A stretch of DNA of 64,000 nt from an uncultured Dysgonomonas sp. (GCF_934668725.1 NZ_CAKUOF010000014.1:53563-117562), one strand, 5' to 3'. Numbered from the stretch's first letter, positions 46,208 to 56,105 are shown. Notes: generated from the sequence alone by a model not told the origin. Made by a program: numbers and translations.

Positions 46208-47931
46208 CAGAATGCTAATTGTTGTGAATTGTATATTTCCTGATATACTTTCGATTTTTCTATCAATTCGGACGGTTTGCCTATTGCGTTTATTTCTCCG
46301 TCTTCGAGAACTATTACCCTGTCGGCCGACTGCATGGTGTTTATTCGCTGTGTTACTATAAATACCGTCGTCTCTTGTAGCATAGTGTTCAGGTTAGTCC
46401 GTATTTTTTGCTCCGTATTCGAGTCTACAGCACTCGTGCTGTCGTCGAGAATTAATATTTTAGGTTTCCTCAATAGTGCACGGGCAATGCATATGCGTTG
46501 CTTCTGCCCCCCTGAAACATTGATTCCTCCCCGTCCTAATTTTGTATTATAGCCATCCGAAAATGACATGATGAATTCATGTGCTTCTGCTGCTTGAGCT
46601 GCCTGTATAATTTCTTCTTCTGTTGCATCGGGCTTACCCCATTTTAGATTTTCGATAATTGAGCCGGAGAATAGTTCGTTTTTCTGCAGAACCATGCCGA
46701 TTTTGGAGTGTAGTTCGTCCAGATTATAATCTTTTACATTTATTCCATCAATCAGTATTTTTCCTGATGTGGCATCATATAACCGGGGGATGAGCTGTAT
46801 CATGGAGCTCTTGGCTGATCCGGTGGCTCCTACAATGGCAATTGTTTCTCCTTGCTTGATATGGAAATTGACATTTCGCAGAACATCGTTTTCCCCTGCA
46901 TAATGACGGAAAGAAACATTCTGGAAAATCACTTCGCCTTTTTCTATCTTATGTTTGTTTTGTAAGCCTTCGGGGGTATTGGTTAGCGAAGGGTCGGTGT
47001 TCATCACCTCTAAAATACGTTTTGATGAAGCCGAAGCTCTTGCAAATGCCATAATAGTCATCGATAGAAGCATTAGTGACATGAGTATCTGCGACAGGTA
47101 ATTAACAAAAGATATAAGCTCTCCTACTTTGAGATTGCCTGATACTATCTTTTGTCCTCCGATCCATAAGATGAGGATGACGGATATATTCATTACCAGT
47201 TGCATGAGTGGAAATACCGAGACCACAATGTTGGAAGCCCGTATAACCATATCGCGTAAGTCTTCGCTGCTGTTGGCGAATTTTTTCGTTTCGAAATCTT
47301 CTCTGACAAATGATTTTACGACTCTGATATTGATGAGGTTCTCCCGGATTATACCATTCAGGTGGTCTACTTTTTGCTGTACTTTTATAAATAGAGGAAA
47401 TCCTTTTCTTAGGATGAGGTATATTCCGATGCTCAATACGGGAATCATCCCGATAAGCACCAAGGCTAAGTCGGCATTTATCTTTACGACAAAAAAGATT
47501 GCCAGAAAAAGAATCAGCGGAGAGCGTAATAATATCCGCATAGAGATAAGTATTACTTGCTGAATCTTGGAAATGTCGTTTGTCAGGCGTGTGATTAATG
47601 ATGCGGAATTGAAGCGGTCTATGTCCGAAAATGAAAGCTGCTGTATTTTATTAAATAATTCGGTTCGGAGGTCTGTGCCAAATCCGATGGATGTACGTGA
47701 AGAAACATAAATGTTAAGAACACTGGCGACTAATCCTGCAACAGAGATCAGTATCATATAACCTCCAACCTGAGTGATAACTGTAAGGTCGCGTGGCATA
47801 ACACCGTTGTCGATAATCTTAGCCATAAGCAAAGGCTGTACGGTCTCACACAGCACAAAGATGAGTACGAGAAAGGGACTGATTGCCAGACCTAGTTTGT
47901 ATTTCTTTAAAATTTGCCAGTATTTTTTCAT
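46207..47931 (-). CDS. ABC exporter half-transporter, degenerate ATPase subunit
   Basis: A 574-residue partner to the next gene. Six TMs (~15-300) and an NBD with Walker A GATGSAKSS (Ala for the usual Gly before Lys, ~residues 361-369), signature VSGGQKQR and Walker B LILDDSTSAVD. The catalytic Glu is replaced by Asp and the H-loop reads VTQRINTM (Gln for His). These are marks of a degenerate, regulatory ATP site, as in heterodimeric exporters such as TM287/288. It follows an epimerase gene after 6 bp. Confidence 0.92.
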   Translation of the reverse strand: MKKYWQILKKYKLGLAISPFLVLIFVLCETVQPLLMAKIIDNGVMPRDLTVITQVGGYMILISVAGLVASVLNIYVSSRTSIGFGTDLRTELFNKIQQLSFSDIDRFNSASLITRLTNDISKIQQVILISMRILLRSPLILFLAIFFVVKINADLALVLIGMIPVLSIGIYLILRKGFPLFIKVQQKVDHLNGIIRENLINIRVVKSFVREDFETKKFANSSEDLRDMVIRASNIVVSVFPLMQLVMNISVILILWIGGQKIVSGNLKVGELISFVNYLSQILMSLMLLSMTIMAFARASASSKRILEVMNTDPSLTNTPEGLQNKHKIEKGEVIFQNVSFRHYAGENDVLRNVNFHIKQGETIAIVGATGSAKSSMIQLIPRLYDATSGKILIDGINVKDYNLDELHSKIGMVLQKNELFSGSIIENLKWGKPDATEEEIIQAAQAAEAHEFIMSFSDGYNTKLGRGGINVSGGQKQRICIARALLRKPKILILDDSTSAVDSNTEQKIRTNLNTMLQETTVFIVTQRINTMQSADRVIVLEDGEINAIGKPSELIEKSKVYQEIYNSQQLAF

Positions 47932-47937
47932 CCGATA

Positions 47938-48945
47938 TTACAACCACCCGTTTTCTTTATACCAATTTATTGATTCTGTTAAACCACGCTCAAGGTTGTA
48001 CTTCGGTGTAAAACGCAAATCTTGTGCCAAAGGTTCAATGTCGCAAGCCCAGTTGCGTTGTTTCATTATTTTGTATTTATCCCGATTAAGTGTTGATGGT
48101 TTTTTAGTTATTCTGGAAATGCTTTCGGCAATAACAGATATTAGTTTTAGTATACAAAGAGGTACTTTAATACTTATGACATGTTTTTTGCCAAGTACTT
48201 TTTTTACCAGAGCCGTATATTCCTTGTCTGTGTGGACGTCTCCGTCTGCTACAAAATAACTTTTGTTTGTGAGAGGACTCTCCAAGGCTAAAAAAGCAGC
48301 ATCAACCAAATCCTTTACGTATATAAATGTCAGATGCTGGGGCTTAAATCCTGCACCTACGTCTAGTCCTGATTTTACAGTCTTTAGCATCAAAAAGTAG
48401 TCTTTCTCACGAGGTCCATACACTCCTGTCGGAAGGAGTATCATGTAGGGGAAATTGGTAGTGTTTTGTAAATATTGTTCTGCTTTTAACTTGCTTATTC
48501 CATAAGCTGTATTTGGATGAGGTGTATCGGTTATTTTTAATGGGGTATAATTTACTTCATCACCTAAACCATAAGCACTGAGGCTGCTCATCAGAAGAAA
48601 TTTATCCGGAACGCAATCGGCTTCCTGCAAAGCATCTATGAAATTTACCGTGTTTTGATGATTTATGAGGTCGAAGTCCTTTGGATCAAGACACTTTGTT
48701 ATCCCTGCATTGTGTATAATGTAGTCGATTTTTCCAAATGTATTTTTGAACTCTTTTAGCTGTTCAACAAGCTTTTCCTTATTTCCGAAATTTAGCTCTA
48801 CAAATAAAATATTGCTGTCTTGCAGATATTCTCTGCTGCTGCTTTTTCGTACACCCGCCCATGTTTGAAAGCCTAGACTTAAGGCTTTTTCCACTAAAAA
48901 GCTTCCAATAAATCCGCTGGCTCCTGTTATTATTATTTTTTTCAT
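47938..48945 (-). CDS. NAD-dependent epimerase/dehydratase family protein
   Basis: A 335-residue extended SDR. The NAD motif is TGASGFIGSFL (~residues 6-16), HNAG at ~86-89, and the catalytic YGISK (~163-167) with SSLSAYG upstream (~128-134). A likely substrate is a nucleotide sugar or a sterol/dihydroflavonol-type ketone; the sequence does not decide. The 6-bp gap to the ABC pair and 38-bp gap from the DUF418 gene suggest one transcript. Confidence 0.85.
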   Translation of the reverse strand: MKKIIITGASGFIGSFLVEKALSLGFQTWAGVRKSSSREYLQDSNILFVELNFGNKEKLVEQLKEFKNTFGKIDYIIHNAGITKCLDPKDFDLINHQNTVNFIDALQEADCVPDKFLLMSSLSAYGLGDEVNYTPLKITDTPHPNTAYGISKLKAEQYLQNTTNFPYMILLPTGVYGPREKDYFLMLKTVKSGLDVGAGFKPQHLTFIYVKDLVDAAFLALESPLTNKSYFVADGDVHTDKEYTALVKKVLGKKHVISIKVPLCILKLISVIAESISRITKKPSTLNRDKYKIMKQRNWACDIEPLAQDLRFTPKYNLERGLTESINWYKENGWL

Positions 48946-48983
48946 TCAGTTTAATAATTCTAAATTAGAAAGGTTTGTGACTC

Positions 48984-50171
48984 CTATTTTCGTCCTAACC
49001 AAGTCAATGTGTGCCATAACCCTTCAAGAGGTCCTTGTTTGTGCGATTTTTGCCACCATTTACAAAATTGTAATTGTAGTACAATTATAATAGACCCTAT
49101 AATCAAGCTGCTTGTGTAACCACAATAAGGAGAAAGATTCAATCCTATAGGGAAAAATATAAAGGCTCCTATAATGGATTGAGATATATAATTGGTCAGA
49201 CTCATTTTTCCATACACTCTGAACCATGCAACCTTTTTTTGAAAAGTCTCTTTCTGGAAAACAATCACAAATGAACTAATGAGTACAAAGGTAAACAATA
49301 ATTTTTGCCACATATCGAATATTACGCCTATAGTATTCTTTATGAATAGATCGTTATTAGTATCGAATAATTCTACTTTAAGCTGATAGACAGGAGCAAA
49401 CAGGATTGCACATGCGATTAAAGCTTTAATCCAAAGTTTTATATTCTGAGAGTTTGAGAGGAATAATTGTTTTCTGGAAATTAGTAAGCCTAAAAGAAAA
49501 AGACCAGCTGTTTGCAGAAAGCGTCCACCTTCCACAGCCCATAAGAAGCTGGCTAATTGCCCTGTCGTAATATTTGCCCAAATGAAGGGTAGAAACTCTC
49601 CATTTTTATTTATTTCTATAATTTGAGAATAAAGATCGCCATTCATTTGTGTTGGCAAGACGAAATCTGGATTAATAAGCCCCGATATGTAATAAAACCA
49701 TTGCATAGGTTGTAATAAAAGTATAATCATGAAGATAAAGATTGCTTTATCATTCCATTTTCGAACAATAAAAAGAACGGCTCCTACTATTGCATATAAA
49801 AGTAAGACATCACCACCGGGGAAAAACATTGCGTTGAGTGTAGCAAATCCTGCAAGGAGTAGCAGCCTCCATAAAAAACGAAAACCAAAGTCGTTGCCTT
49901 TGTTTTGTTGATTTTTAAACTGTATAGCAAAAGTGAATCCAAACAGGATAGAAAAAATAGCATAACCCTTTCCTGCAATCAAAGAAAAGACTACACTGAA
50001 GACTCCTTTGTCAAGAATATTAAGCCATTCGGGCTGTGTGGATGGGTTAGGGTAGATAGGATAGATGAAATGTTCAACACTGTGAATTAATACGATGAGA
50101 ATTACGGCAAATCCACGCAGGGCATCTACCATTTCTATTCGAGGTGCTTTTCCAATAACTTCTTGCTGCAT
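48984..50171 (-). CDS. DUF418 domain membrane protein
   Basis: A 395-residue protein with about eight TMs. The N-terminal block RIEMVDALRGFAVILIVLIHS (residues ~11-31) resembles acyltransferase-3 proteins, and the C-terminal part (FRVYGKMSLTNYISQSIIG, then LQLQFCKWWQKSHKQGPLEG and LWHTLTW) is the DUF418 signature. DUF418 proteins are bacterial membrane proteins of unknown substrate, sometimes linked to antibiotic or peptide export. First gene of the epimerase-ABC group. Confidence 0.85.
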   Translation of the reverse strand: MQQEVIGKAPRIEMVDALRGFAVILIVLIHSVEHFIYPIYPNPSTQPEWLNILDKGVFSVVFSLIAGKGYAIFSILFGFTFAIQFKNQQNKGNDFGFRFLWRLLLLAGFATLNAMFFPGGDVLLLYAIVGAVLFIVRKWNDKAIFIFMIILLLQPMQWFYYISGLINPDFVLPTQMNGDLYSQIIEINKNGEFLPFIWANITTGQLASFLWAVEGGRFLQTAGLFLLGLLISRKQLFLSNSQNIKLWIKALIACAILFAPVYQLKVELFDTNNDLFIKNTIGVIFDMWQKLLFTFVLISSFVIVFQKETFQKKVAWFRVYGKMSLTNYISQSIIGAFIFFPIGLNLSPYCGYTSSLIIGSIIIVLQLQFCKWWQKSHKQGPLEGLWHTLTWLGRK

Positions 50172-50322
50172 GAAAATAAGGTCTTAAGAGGTGTATAATT
50201 ATGGATTTTAAACTTTGGTTTGAAAAGGGAAGATAAATATATTAAAATTAAATCTATTGTGCTAATTCTTTAAATTAGTAAGAGTTTGTATACGATTGTA
50301 AGTCAGAATAAATAGGAATGAT

Positions 50323-50330
50323 TATATTTG
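50323..50330 (+). promoter_or_regulatory. -7 box of the rnr promoter
   Basis: TATATTTG matches TAnnTTTG and predicts a start near 50337, giving a ~105-nt leader before ATG 50443. The -33 is unclear. Confidence 0.5.
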
Positions 50331-50397
50331 TATTTATAAGCAAGAGAAATAAGCCGTTTAAATAGAACTGTTGTTTGTTTAAATGCTTATCGGGATA

Positions 50398-50421
50398 ACT
50401 AAAGCAGGTCTTAAGACCTTA
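50398..50421 (+). repeat. Dispersed palindromic repeat, short copy in the rnr leader
   Basis: ACTAAAGCAGGTCTTAAGAC followed by CTTA: the AAAGCA box abuts the palindrome AGGTCTTAAGACCT directly, without the usual middle part. Confidence 0.45.
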
Positions 50422-50442
50422 ACAGAAATAGAATACACGTTT

Positions 50443-52590
50443 ATGAGTAAAAGTAAAATACCTCAAAAGACCACACCGAGAAGGAAAAAAAGTGATATCA
50501 TTGCTGCAACTATCAGCTTTTTCAATAATAACACCAGTAATTCTTATAACTACAAACAAATAGGAGCCGAAATAGGTATTAAGAAGCAACCCGAGCGTTT
50601 AATGCTAATGACGGTACTTGAAGATCTGGTTGAAGATGCTTTTATTATAGAAACAAGTAAGGGTAAATACAAGTCGAACACCAGAGGCGTTCTTTTGGAG
50701 GGTATATTCGAAAGAAGAAGTAACGGGAAGAACTTCTTCGTGCCCGAAGATGGCAGCGAAAATGTATTTGTAGCCGAACGTAACTCTGCACATGCTATGA
50801 ATGGTGATAAAGTTCGCATTCAGATGCTGGCTAAACGTAAAGGCAGAGGTTCGGAAGGTGAAATTGTAGAGATACTGGAAAGAAAACAAACCCGATTTGT
50901 GGGAACACTGAATGTACAAAAGCATTTTGCATTCCTCGAAATGGATAGTAAAATACTTGCCAATGACATTTTTATCCCGAAAGATAAATTGATGGGAGGT
51001 AAAACCGGGGATAAAGCACTTGTGGAGATTGTAGAATGGCCCGAACGTGCTAAAAATCCTGTAGGAGAAGTGCTGGATATATTGGGAGAAGCCGGAACTA
51101 ATAATGCTGAGATGCATGCTATCTTAGCCGAATTTGGGCTGCCTTATAAATACCCGGAAAATGTAACGGCCGAAGCAGAAAAAATATCGGATGTAATTAC
51201 AGAAGAAGAGATTGCCAAACGTGAGGATTTTCGTTCGGTTACCACATTTACGATTGACCCCCGGGACGCGAAAGACTTTGATGATGCATTGTCTATCCGT
51301 CAATTGGAAAATGGAAATTGGGAAGTCGGCGTACATATTGCCGATGTTACTCATTATGTAACCCCCGGAGGTATTATAGACAAGGAAGGCGAAGAACGTG
51401 CTACTTCAGTTTATCTGGTTGACCGTACAATTCCCATGTTGCCCGAAAGATTGAGTAACGGATTGTGTTCGCTTCGTCCTAACGAAGAAAAACTTTGTTA
51501 TTCGGCTATTTTTGAGTTGAACGATAAAGCGGATATAAAGAAATACAGAATAGGGCGTACCATTATAAATTCAGACAGGCGTTTTACGTACGAAGAAGCT
51601 CAGGAAATAATAGAAACCGGTGAGGGCGATTTCAAAGCAGAAATTTTGAAACTGGATGAACTTGCCAAGAAATTACGTGCCAAACGGTTCGAAAACGGAG
51701 CTATCGGTTTTGAACGTGAGGAAGTCCGTTTTGAGATTGATCCTGACGGAAAACCTTTGAGCGTATATTTCAAAGAGCAAAAAGATTCCAATAAGCTGAT
51801 CGAAGAGTTTATGCTTCTGGCAAACAAAACAGTGGCAGAATTTATTGGTAAAGTACCTAAAGGGAAGAAAGCGAAGACATTTGTATACCGTATACATGAT
51901 GTGCCTAATCCTGAGAAGATGGAAAGCTTATCGCAGTTTATCCGCCGCTTTGGCTATAAAGTGAAAGTCGATGGCAGTAATGCGGCAGTAGCCAAGTCTA
52001 TCAATCAATTGTTGGATGATGTACATGATAAACCCGAAGAAAATTTAATTTCAACAATAGCCATCCGTGCAATGGCAAAAGCCGTATATTCCACCTCCAA
52101 TATAGGACATTACGGATTGGCTTTTGATTATTATACGCACTTTACGTCTCCTATACGCCGTTATCCGGATATGATGGTACATCGCCTGTTGACCCACTAC
52201 ATGGAGGGAGGACGCAGCGTAAGCGAACAACAAACGGAGAACGAATGTAAACATTGCTCGGATATGGAGCAACTGGCCGCGAATGCCGAACGTGCTTCGA
52301 TAAAATATAAGCAAGTGGAATATATGTCGGATAAAATAGGACGTGTATTTAAAGCCGTTATTTCGGGTGTTGCCGAATGGGGTGTATATGCCGAAATAGA
52401 AGAAAACAAATGCGAAGGATTGGTACCTATGCGTGAGCTGGATGATGATTTTTACGAGTTCGATGAAAAGAATTATTGTTTAAGAGGTCGCCGCAGCAAA
52501 AAGGAGTATCGTCTGGGAGATGAGATCAATGTAAAGGTAATCAGAACCAATCTCGAAAGAAAGCAATTGGATTTCACTATTGTAGACTGA
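50443..52590 (+). CDS. rnr: Ribonuclease R
   Basis: RNase R, 715 residues from the ATG at 50443, a processive 3'-5' exoribonuclease. An N-terminal helix-turn-helix-like region and two cold-shock domains precede the RNB domain, whose active site DPRDAKDFDDAL is at ~273-284; HFTSPIRRYPDM (~565) and a C-terminal S1 domain (~625-710) complete it. The in-frame codons from 50383 lie in the leader beside a repeat copy and do not resemble the family, so I leave them out. Confidence 0.96.
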   Translation: MSKSKIPQKTTPRRKKSDIIAATISFFNNNTSNSYNYKQIGAEIGIKKQPERLMLMTVLEDLVEDAFIIETSKGKYKSNTRGVLLEGIFERRSNGKNFFVPEDGSENVFVAERNSAHAMNGDKVRIQMLAKRKGRGSEGEIVEILERKQTRFVGTLNVQKHFAFLEMDSKILANDIFIPKDKLMGGKTGDKALVEIVEWPERAKNPVGEVLDILGEAGTNNAEMHAILAEFGLPYKYPENVTAEAEKISDVITEEEIAKREDFRSVTTFTIDPRDAKDFDDALSIRQLENGNWEVGVHIADVTHYVTPGGIIDKEGEERATSVYLVDRTIPMLPERLSNGLCSLRPNEEKLCYSAIFELNDKADIKKYRIGRTIINSDRRFTYEEAQEIIETGEGDFKAEILKLDELAKKLRAKRFENGAIGFEREEVRFEIDPDGKPLSVYFKEQKDSNKLIEEFMLLANKTVAEFIGKVPKGKKAKTFVYRIHDVPNPEKMESLSQFIRRFGYKVKVDGSNAAVAKSINQLLDDVHDKPEENLISTIAIRAMAKAVYSTSNIGHYGLAFDYYTHFTSPIRRYPDMMVHRLLTHYMEGGRSVSEQQTENECKHCSDMEQLAANAERASIKYKQVEYMSDKIGRVFKAVISGVAEWGVYAEIEENKCEGLVPMRELDDDFYEFDEKNYCLRGRRSKKEYRLGDEINVKVIRTNLERKQLDFTIVD

Positions 52591-52609
52591 AATGATTTTT
52601 CTAATTTTG
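52579..52609 (+). promoter_or_regulatory. Promoter of the MBOAT operon
   Basis: ATTG (52579-52582), 19 nt, TAATTTTG (52602-52609): consensus match overlapping the last codons of rnr. Confidence 0.65.
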
Positions 52610-52724
52610 CACGCTAAACTATAGATGTTAAGGATTAAGGCTATTTTATGGCATTATCTAATATGTCGTTGCAGTTATAGTTAATGTATTTGGGGTATTA
52701 GTGTTCATTTAATCAGATAATTAG

Positions 52725-54161
52725 GTGTTATTTAACTCGGTAGGCTTCGCTATATTCTTTGTTTTTGTATTCTTTTTGTATTGGTTTGTTTTTAACAAAT
52801 CATTAAAATGGCAGAATATATTCTTGGCTGTCTGTAGTTATTTTTTCTATGGCTGTTGGGACTGGCGTTTCATGTTTCTATTAGGTTTTTCTACCTTTCT
52901 GGACTATTTTTCAGGGTTGAAAATCTTTGAGTCAGGCACTGCTTCGAAGAAGAAGTTCTGGTTAATACTCAGTGTGGGGCTTAATCTTGGATTTCTCGGA
53001 TTCTTTAAATACTATAACTTCTTTATAGAGTCGTTTGCCGAATTGTTGTCATCCGTAGGATTCACACCTCATATGGCAACACTTAACATAATACTGCCTG
53101 TAGGTATCTCTTTTTACACATTTCATGGATTGTCGTATGTCTTTGATATCTACTTTGGTAAAATAAAGCCAACCCGCAATTGGATCGATTATTCTCTTTT
53201 TGTAAGTTTCTTTCCACTGTTGGTTGCGGGTCCAATCGAAAGGGCTACCCATTTACTTCCACAGGTCGAAAAGCCCAGAACGTTTAACTATACTAAAGCG
53301 GTTGACGGGTTGAGGCAGGTTCTTTGGGGGTTATTCAAAAAAGTAGTGGTAGCCGATAATTGTGCCGAATTAGCCAATACCATATTCACTAATCATCAAC
53401 AATATTCGGGCAGTACTTTAGCATTGGGTGCTATGTTATTTGCGATACAAATATACGGTGACTTTTCAGGATACTCCGATATTGCTTTGGGGACTGCTCG
53501 TTTGCTGGGATTTGAATTATTGCAAAATTTCCGGTTTCCTTATTTTTCCAGAGATATTGCCGAATTCTGGAGGCGTTGGCACATCTCATTATCTTCGTGG
53601 TTCAGAGATTACCTGTATTTCCCTTTGGGGGGAAGCAGGGAAGGTATGGCTAAAACCATACGCAATACATTTATTATATTCTTGGTCAGTGGATTTTGGC
53701 ATGGAGCTAACTGGACATTCCTTGCATGGGGTGGGTTGAATGCTCTGTTTATTATGCCATCCATTATATTCAAAACAAACAGGCGGAATCTCGACACTGT
53801 AGCCCAAGGGCGGAAGTTGCCTTCTATACGTGAGTGCGGACAGTTGATTCTTACTTTTTGTTTAGCGAGTTTTGCCTGGATATTTTTTAGGGCGGAATCT
53901 ATATCGGATGCATTTACATATATAAAAGAAATGTTCTCTGTATCCTTGTTTCAGACCCCCGAGGTGATGTCGGGAAAAGTAATAGCGATTGTGGTTATAT
54001 TTATGATTATTGAATGGCTTGGACGAGAGAATAAATATGCACTCGAAAAATTGACCTTGAAGTGGAAACGTCCGCTTAGTTGGGTTTTTTACTATTTGAT
54101 AATATTGGCAATACTTTGCTTTACGGGAACTGAGCAGCAATTCATATATTTTCAATTCTAA
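52725..54161 (+). CDS. MBOAT family O-acyltransferase (AlgI-like)
   Basis: A 478-residue multi-span membrane acyltransferase (10 or more TMs). The MBOAT core shows RDIAEFWRRWHISLSSWFRD (~residues 282-301) and the active-site His in SGFWHGANW (~322-330). AlgI, DltB and PatA are relatives that pass acetyl or D-alanyl groups across the membrane to a periplasmic partner. The start codon is GTG at 52725, supported by the family N-terminus (FNSVGFAIFF). The next gene, 3 bp away, is the expected partner. Confidence 0.92.
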   Translation: MLFNSVGFAIFFVFVFFLYWFVFNKSLKWQNIFLAVCSYFFYGCWDWRFMFLLGFSTFLDYFSGLKIFESGTASKKKFWLILSVGLNLGFLGFFKYYNFFIESFAELLSSVGFTPHMATLNIILPVGISFYTFHGLSYVFDIYFGKIKPTRNWIDYSLFVSFFPLLVAGPIERATHLLPQVEKPRTFNYTKAVDGLRQVLWGLFKKVVVADNCAELANTIFTNHQQYSGSTLALGAMLFAIQIYGDFSGYSDIALGTARLLGFELLQNFRFPYFSRDIAEFWRRWHISLSSWFRDYLYFPLGGSREGMAKTIRNTFIIFLVSGFWHGANWTFLAWGGLNALFIMPSIIFKTNRRNLDTVAQGRKLPSIRECGQLILTFCLASFAWIFFRAESISDAFTYIKEMFSVSLFQTPEVMSGKVIAIVVIFMIIEWLGRENKYALEKLTLKWKRPLSWVFYYLIILAILCFTGTEQQFIYFQF

Positions 54162-54164
54162 GGG

Positions 54165-55163
54165 ATGAAGTCATTTTTAAAGAGTGTATTTCGATTTCTG
54201 ATTATACCGATAGTCATTTTTTTGCTGTTGGTTATTGGTTATATTGTTTATGACCCATTTCAGGTTATACATTCTTATGATAAATATACCTCATTGCAAG
54301 TCAATCGCAGTTATATGTCGACGGAGGTGTTTCTGAAAAATTACAAGAAGGAGCATTACAATTCGTTTATTTTTGGAAGTTCGCGTATCTTCGGATATAA
54401 TATAGATTCATGGAAAGAGCATCTGGGAACTGATGCCCGTGTGTATTCTTTCGACTCATATGGCGAAAAAATCGACGCTGTTTATCATAAACTTAAATTC
54501 CTTGATTCTTTGAATGTTGATATTAAGAACGTCTTATTATGTCTTGATGTTGACTTCACTTTCAATTATAATGAAAATGAGCCCAGGTTTCTATATATGG
54601 AGCATCCGCTTCTTTCGGGAAAAGGCTGGTGTGATTTTCATGAAACGCATTTCTCAGCCTATTTTACACCATCTTTTATCATTTCATTTTATGGAAATAG
54701 AATTTTAGGACTTAAAAATAGCTATATAGGTCGGCACTATTTTTTTGTTCAGGCAAGTTTTGACCCAAAGACGAATCGCCCTTTCAGGTCAGATTTAGAG
54801 GAGCGTATTAAGAATGAACCCGATTATTACGATGCGCCCATGTTTTATACAGTAAGGGATACGCTAATAGTAAGTCAGTTTATTCAGATAGATAAGCAAC
54901 ATGAAGAAACTCTTCGAGGAATAAAGCAAATATTTTCGAAGCATAATACCAATTATAAAGTGGTTATAAATCCTCTTTATTCGCAAGTGAAGTTCAATCC
55001 ACAAGATATGGATGCAATTATAAGTGTATTTGGCAGTGAGCATGTATACGATTTCTCCGGAAGAAATGAGTTTACAACATCCAAGTACAATTATTATGAA
55101 GAGTCGCATTTCAGACCTTTTGTGGGGGATAGTATCATGAATATTATCTATGGTAAACAATGA
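54165..55163 (+). CDS. Exported protein, probable acyl-transfer partner of the MBOAT protein
   Basis: A 332-residue protein with one N-terminal TM (~residues 10-30) and a periplasmic body. FIFGSSRIFGYN (~66-77) resembles the GDS/GxSxx block of SGNH hydrolases, and EESHFRPFVGDSIM near the C-terminus could supply the acid/His pair. In AlgJ/AlgX-like systems such a protein takes the acyl group from the MBOAT partner and loads a polysaccharide. The fold assignment is an inference from these two motifs and the 3-bp spacing; overall similarity to AlgJ is not obvious. Confidence 0.6.
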   Translation: MKSFLKSVFRFLIIPIVIFLLLVIGYIVYDPFQVIHSYDKYTSLQVNRSYMSTEVFLKNYKKEHYNSFIFGSSRIFGYNIDSWKEHLGTDARVYSFDSYGEKIDAVYHKLKFLDSLNVDIKNVLLCLDVDFTFNYNENEPRFLYMEHPLLSGKGWCDFHETHFSAYFTPSFIISFYGNRILGLKNSYIGRHYFFVQASFDPKTNRPFRSDLEERIKNEPDYYDAPMFYTVRDTLIVSQFIQIDKQHEETLRGIKQIFSKHNTNYKVVINPLYSQVKFNPQDMDAIISVFGSEHVYDFSGRNEFTTSKYNYYEESHFRPFVGDSIMNIIYGKQ

Positions 55164-55187
55164 ATACAGGGGTAATATAAAACTCCT

Positions 55188-55219
55188 ATTGTGATATTTT
55201 TTTATTATGACTAATTTTG
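55188..55219 (+). promoter_or_regulatory. gpmA promoter
   Basis: ATTG (55188-55191), 20 nt, TAATTTTG (55212-55219): consensus match; predicted start near 55226. Confidence 0.7.
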
Positions 55220-55248
55220 GGGAAAATATCACTAAGGCATAAATATGT

Positions 55249-55263
55249 AAGGTCTGTGACCTT
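55249..55263 (+). repeat. Dispersed palindrome in the gpmA 5' leader
   Basis: AAGGTCTGTGACCTT, the palindromic half of the dispersed repeat, is in the untranslated leader 31 bp before the gpmA ATG. The AAAGCAA box is missing. Confidence 0.45.
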
Positions 55264-55294
55264 GATTTGGATGAAAACCTAAAACAAAAAAGAT

Positions 55295-56041
55295 ATGAAA
55301 AAAGTTGTGTTAATCCGTCACGGTGAAAGTGTATGGAATTTAGAAAACAGATTTACCGGATGGACAGATGTTGATTTAACAGAGAATGGTGTTAAAGAGG
55401 CAATCAAAGCCGGTAAACTTTTAAAAGAAAGAGGTTTTAAATTCGAAAAAGCGTATACTTCTTATTTGAAGAGAGCTAATAAAACATTGAATACGATCCT
55501 AGACCAAATGGATTTGGATTGGATTCCTGTTGAAAAATCTTGGCGCTTGAACGAGAAACATTATGGAATGCTTCAAGGTTTGAACAAAGCTGAAACTGCT
55601 GAAAAATATGGCGATGAGCAAGTTCTTATCTGGAGACGCAGCTATGATGTACCACCTGCTCCACTTGATCCTACAGACCCACGATCTGCCTCACAAGATC
55701 CACGTTATGCAGATGTACCACCGGCATTCATTCCTCAAACTGAAGCATTGAAAGATACTGTAGAACGTATTCTTCCTTATTGGTTAGAAGTTATCTATCC
55801 TGCTTTGGAAAAACACGATGAAATTATTGTTGCTGCTCATGGTAACAGCTTACGTGGAATTATCAAATACCTGAAAGGAATTTCGGATGAGGATATCGTA
55901 TCATTGAATCTTCCAACAGCTGTTCCTTACTTATTCGAGTTTGATGATAACCTGAAACTTGTAAATGATGAATTCTTGGGTGATCCGGAAGAAATCAAAG
56001 CTTTGATGGATGCTGTAGCCAATCAAGGTAAAAAGAAATAA
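55295..56041 (+). CDS. gpmA: 2,3-bisphosphoglycerate-dependent phosphoglycerate mutase
   Basis: A 248-residue glycolytic enzyme interconverting 3- and 2-phosphoglycerate. The catalytic RHGESVWN (His ~9) begins the protein, followed by [14 protein letters not shown] (~21-34); the second His is in [14 protein letters not shown] (~184-197). The [13 protein letters not shown] block (~86-98) is standard for dPGM. It has its own promoter and terminator. Confidence 0.97.
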   Translation: MKKVVLIRHGESVWNLENRFTGWTDVDLTENGVKEAIKAGKLLKERGFKFEKAYTSYLKRANKTLNTILDQMDLDWIPVEKSWRLNEKHYGMLQGLNKAETAEKYGDEQVLIWRRSYDVPPAPLDPTDPRSASQDPRYADVPPAFIPQTEALKDTVERILPYWLEVIYPALEKHDEIIVAAHGNSLRGIIKYLKGISDEDIVSLNLPTAVPYLFEFDDNLKLVNDEFLGDPEEIKALMDAVANQGKKK

Positions 56042-56062
56042 GGTTTACGAACCTGTTCTAAT

Positions 56063-56105
56063 AAATAAGGCGTTGTTCAAATGAACAACGCCTTATTTTA
56101 TTTTG
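56063..56105 (+). terminator. gpmA terminator
   Basis: A 17-bp stem (AAATAAGGCGTTGTTCA and its complement) with a 2-nt apparent loop, followed by TATTTT. Confidence 0.88.

Noticed and set aside
50383..50442. 20-codon N-terminal extension of RNase R
   Set aside because: It covers a copy of the dispersed repeat and is unlike the family; ATG 50443 fits better.
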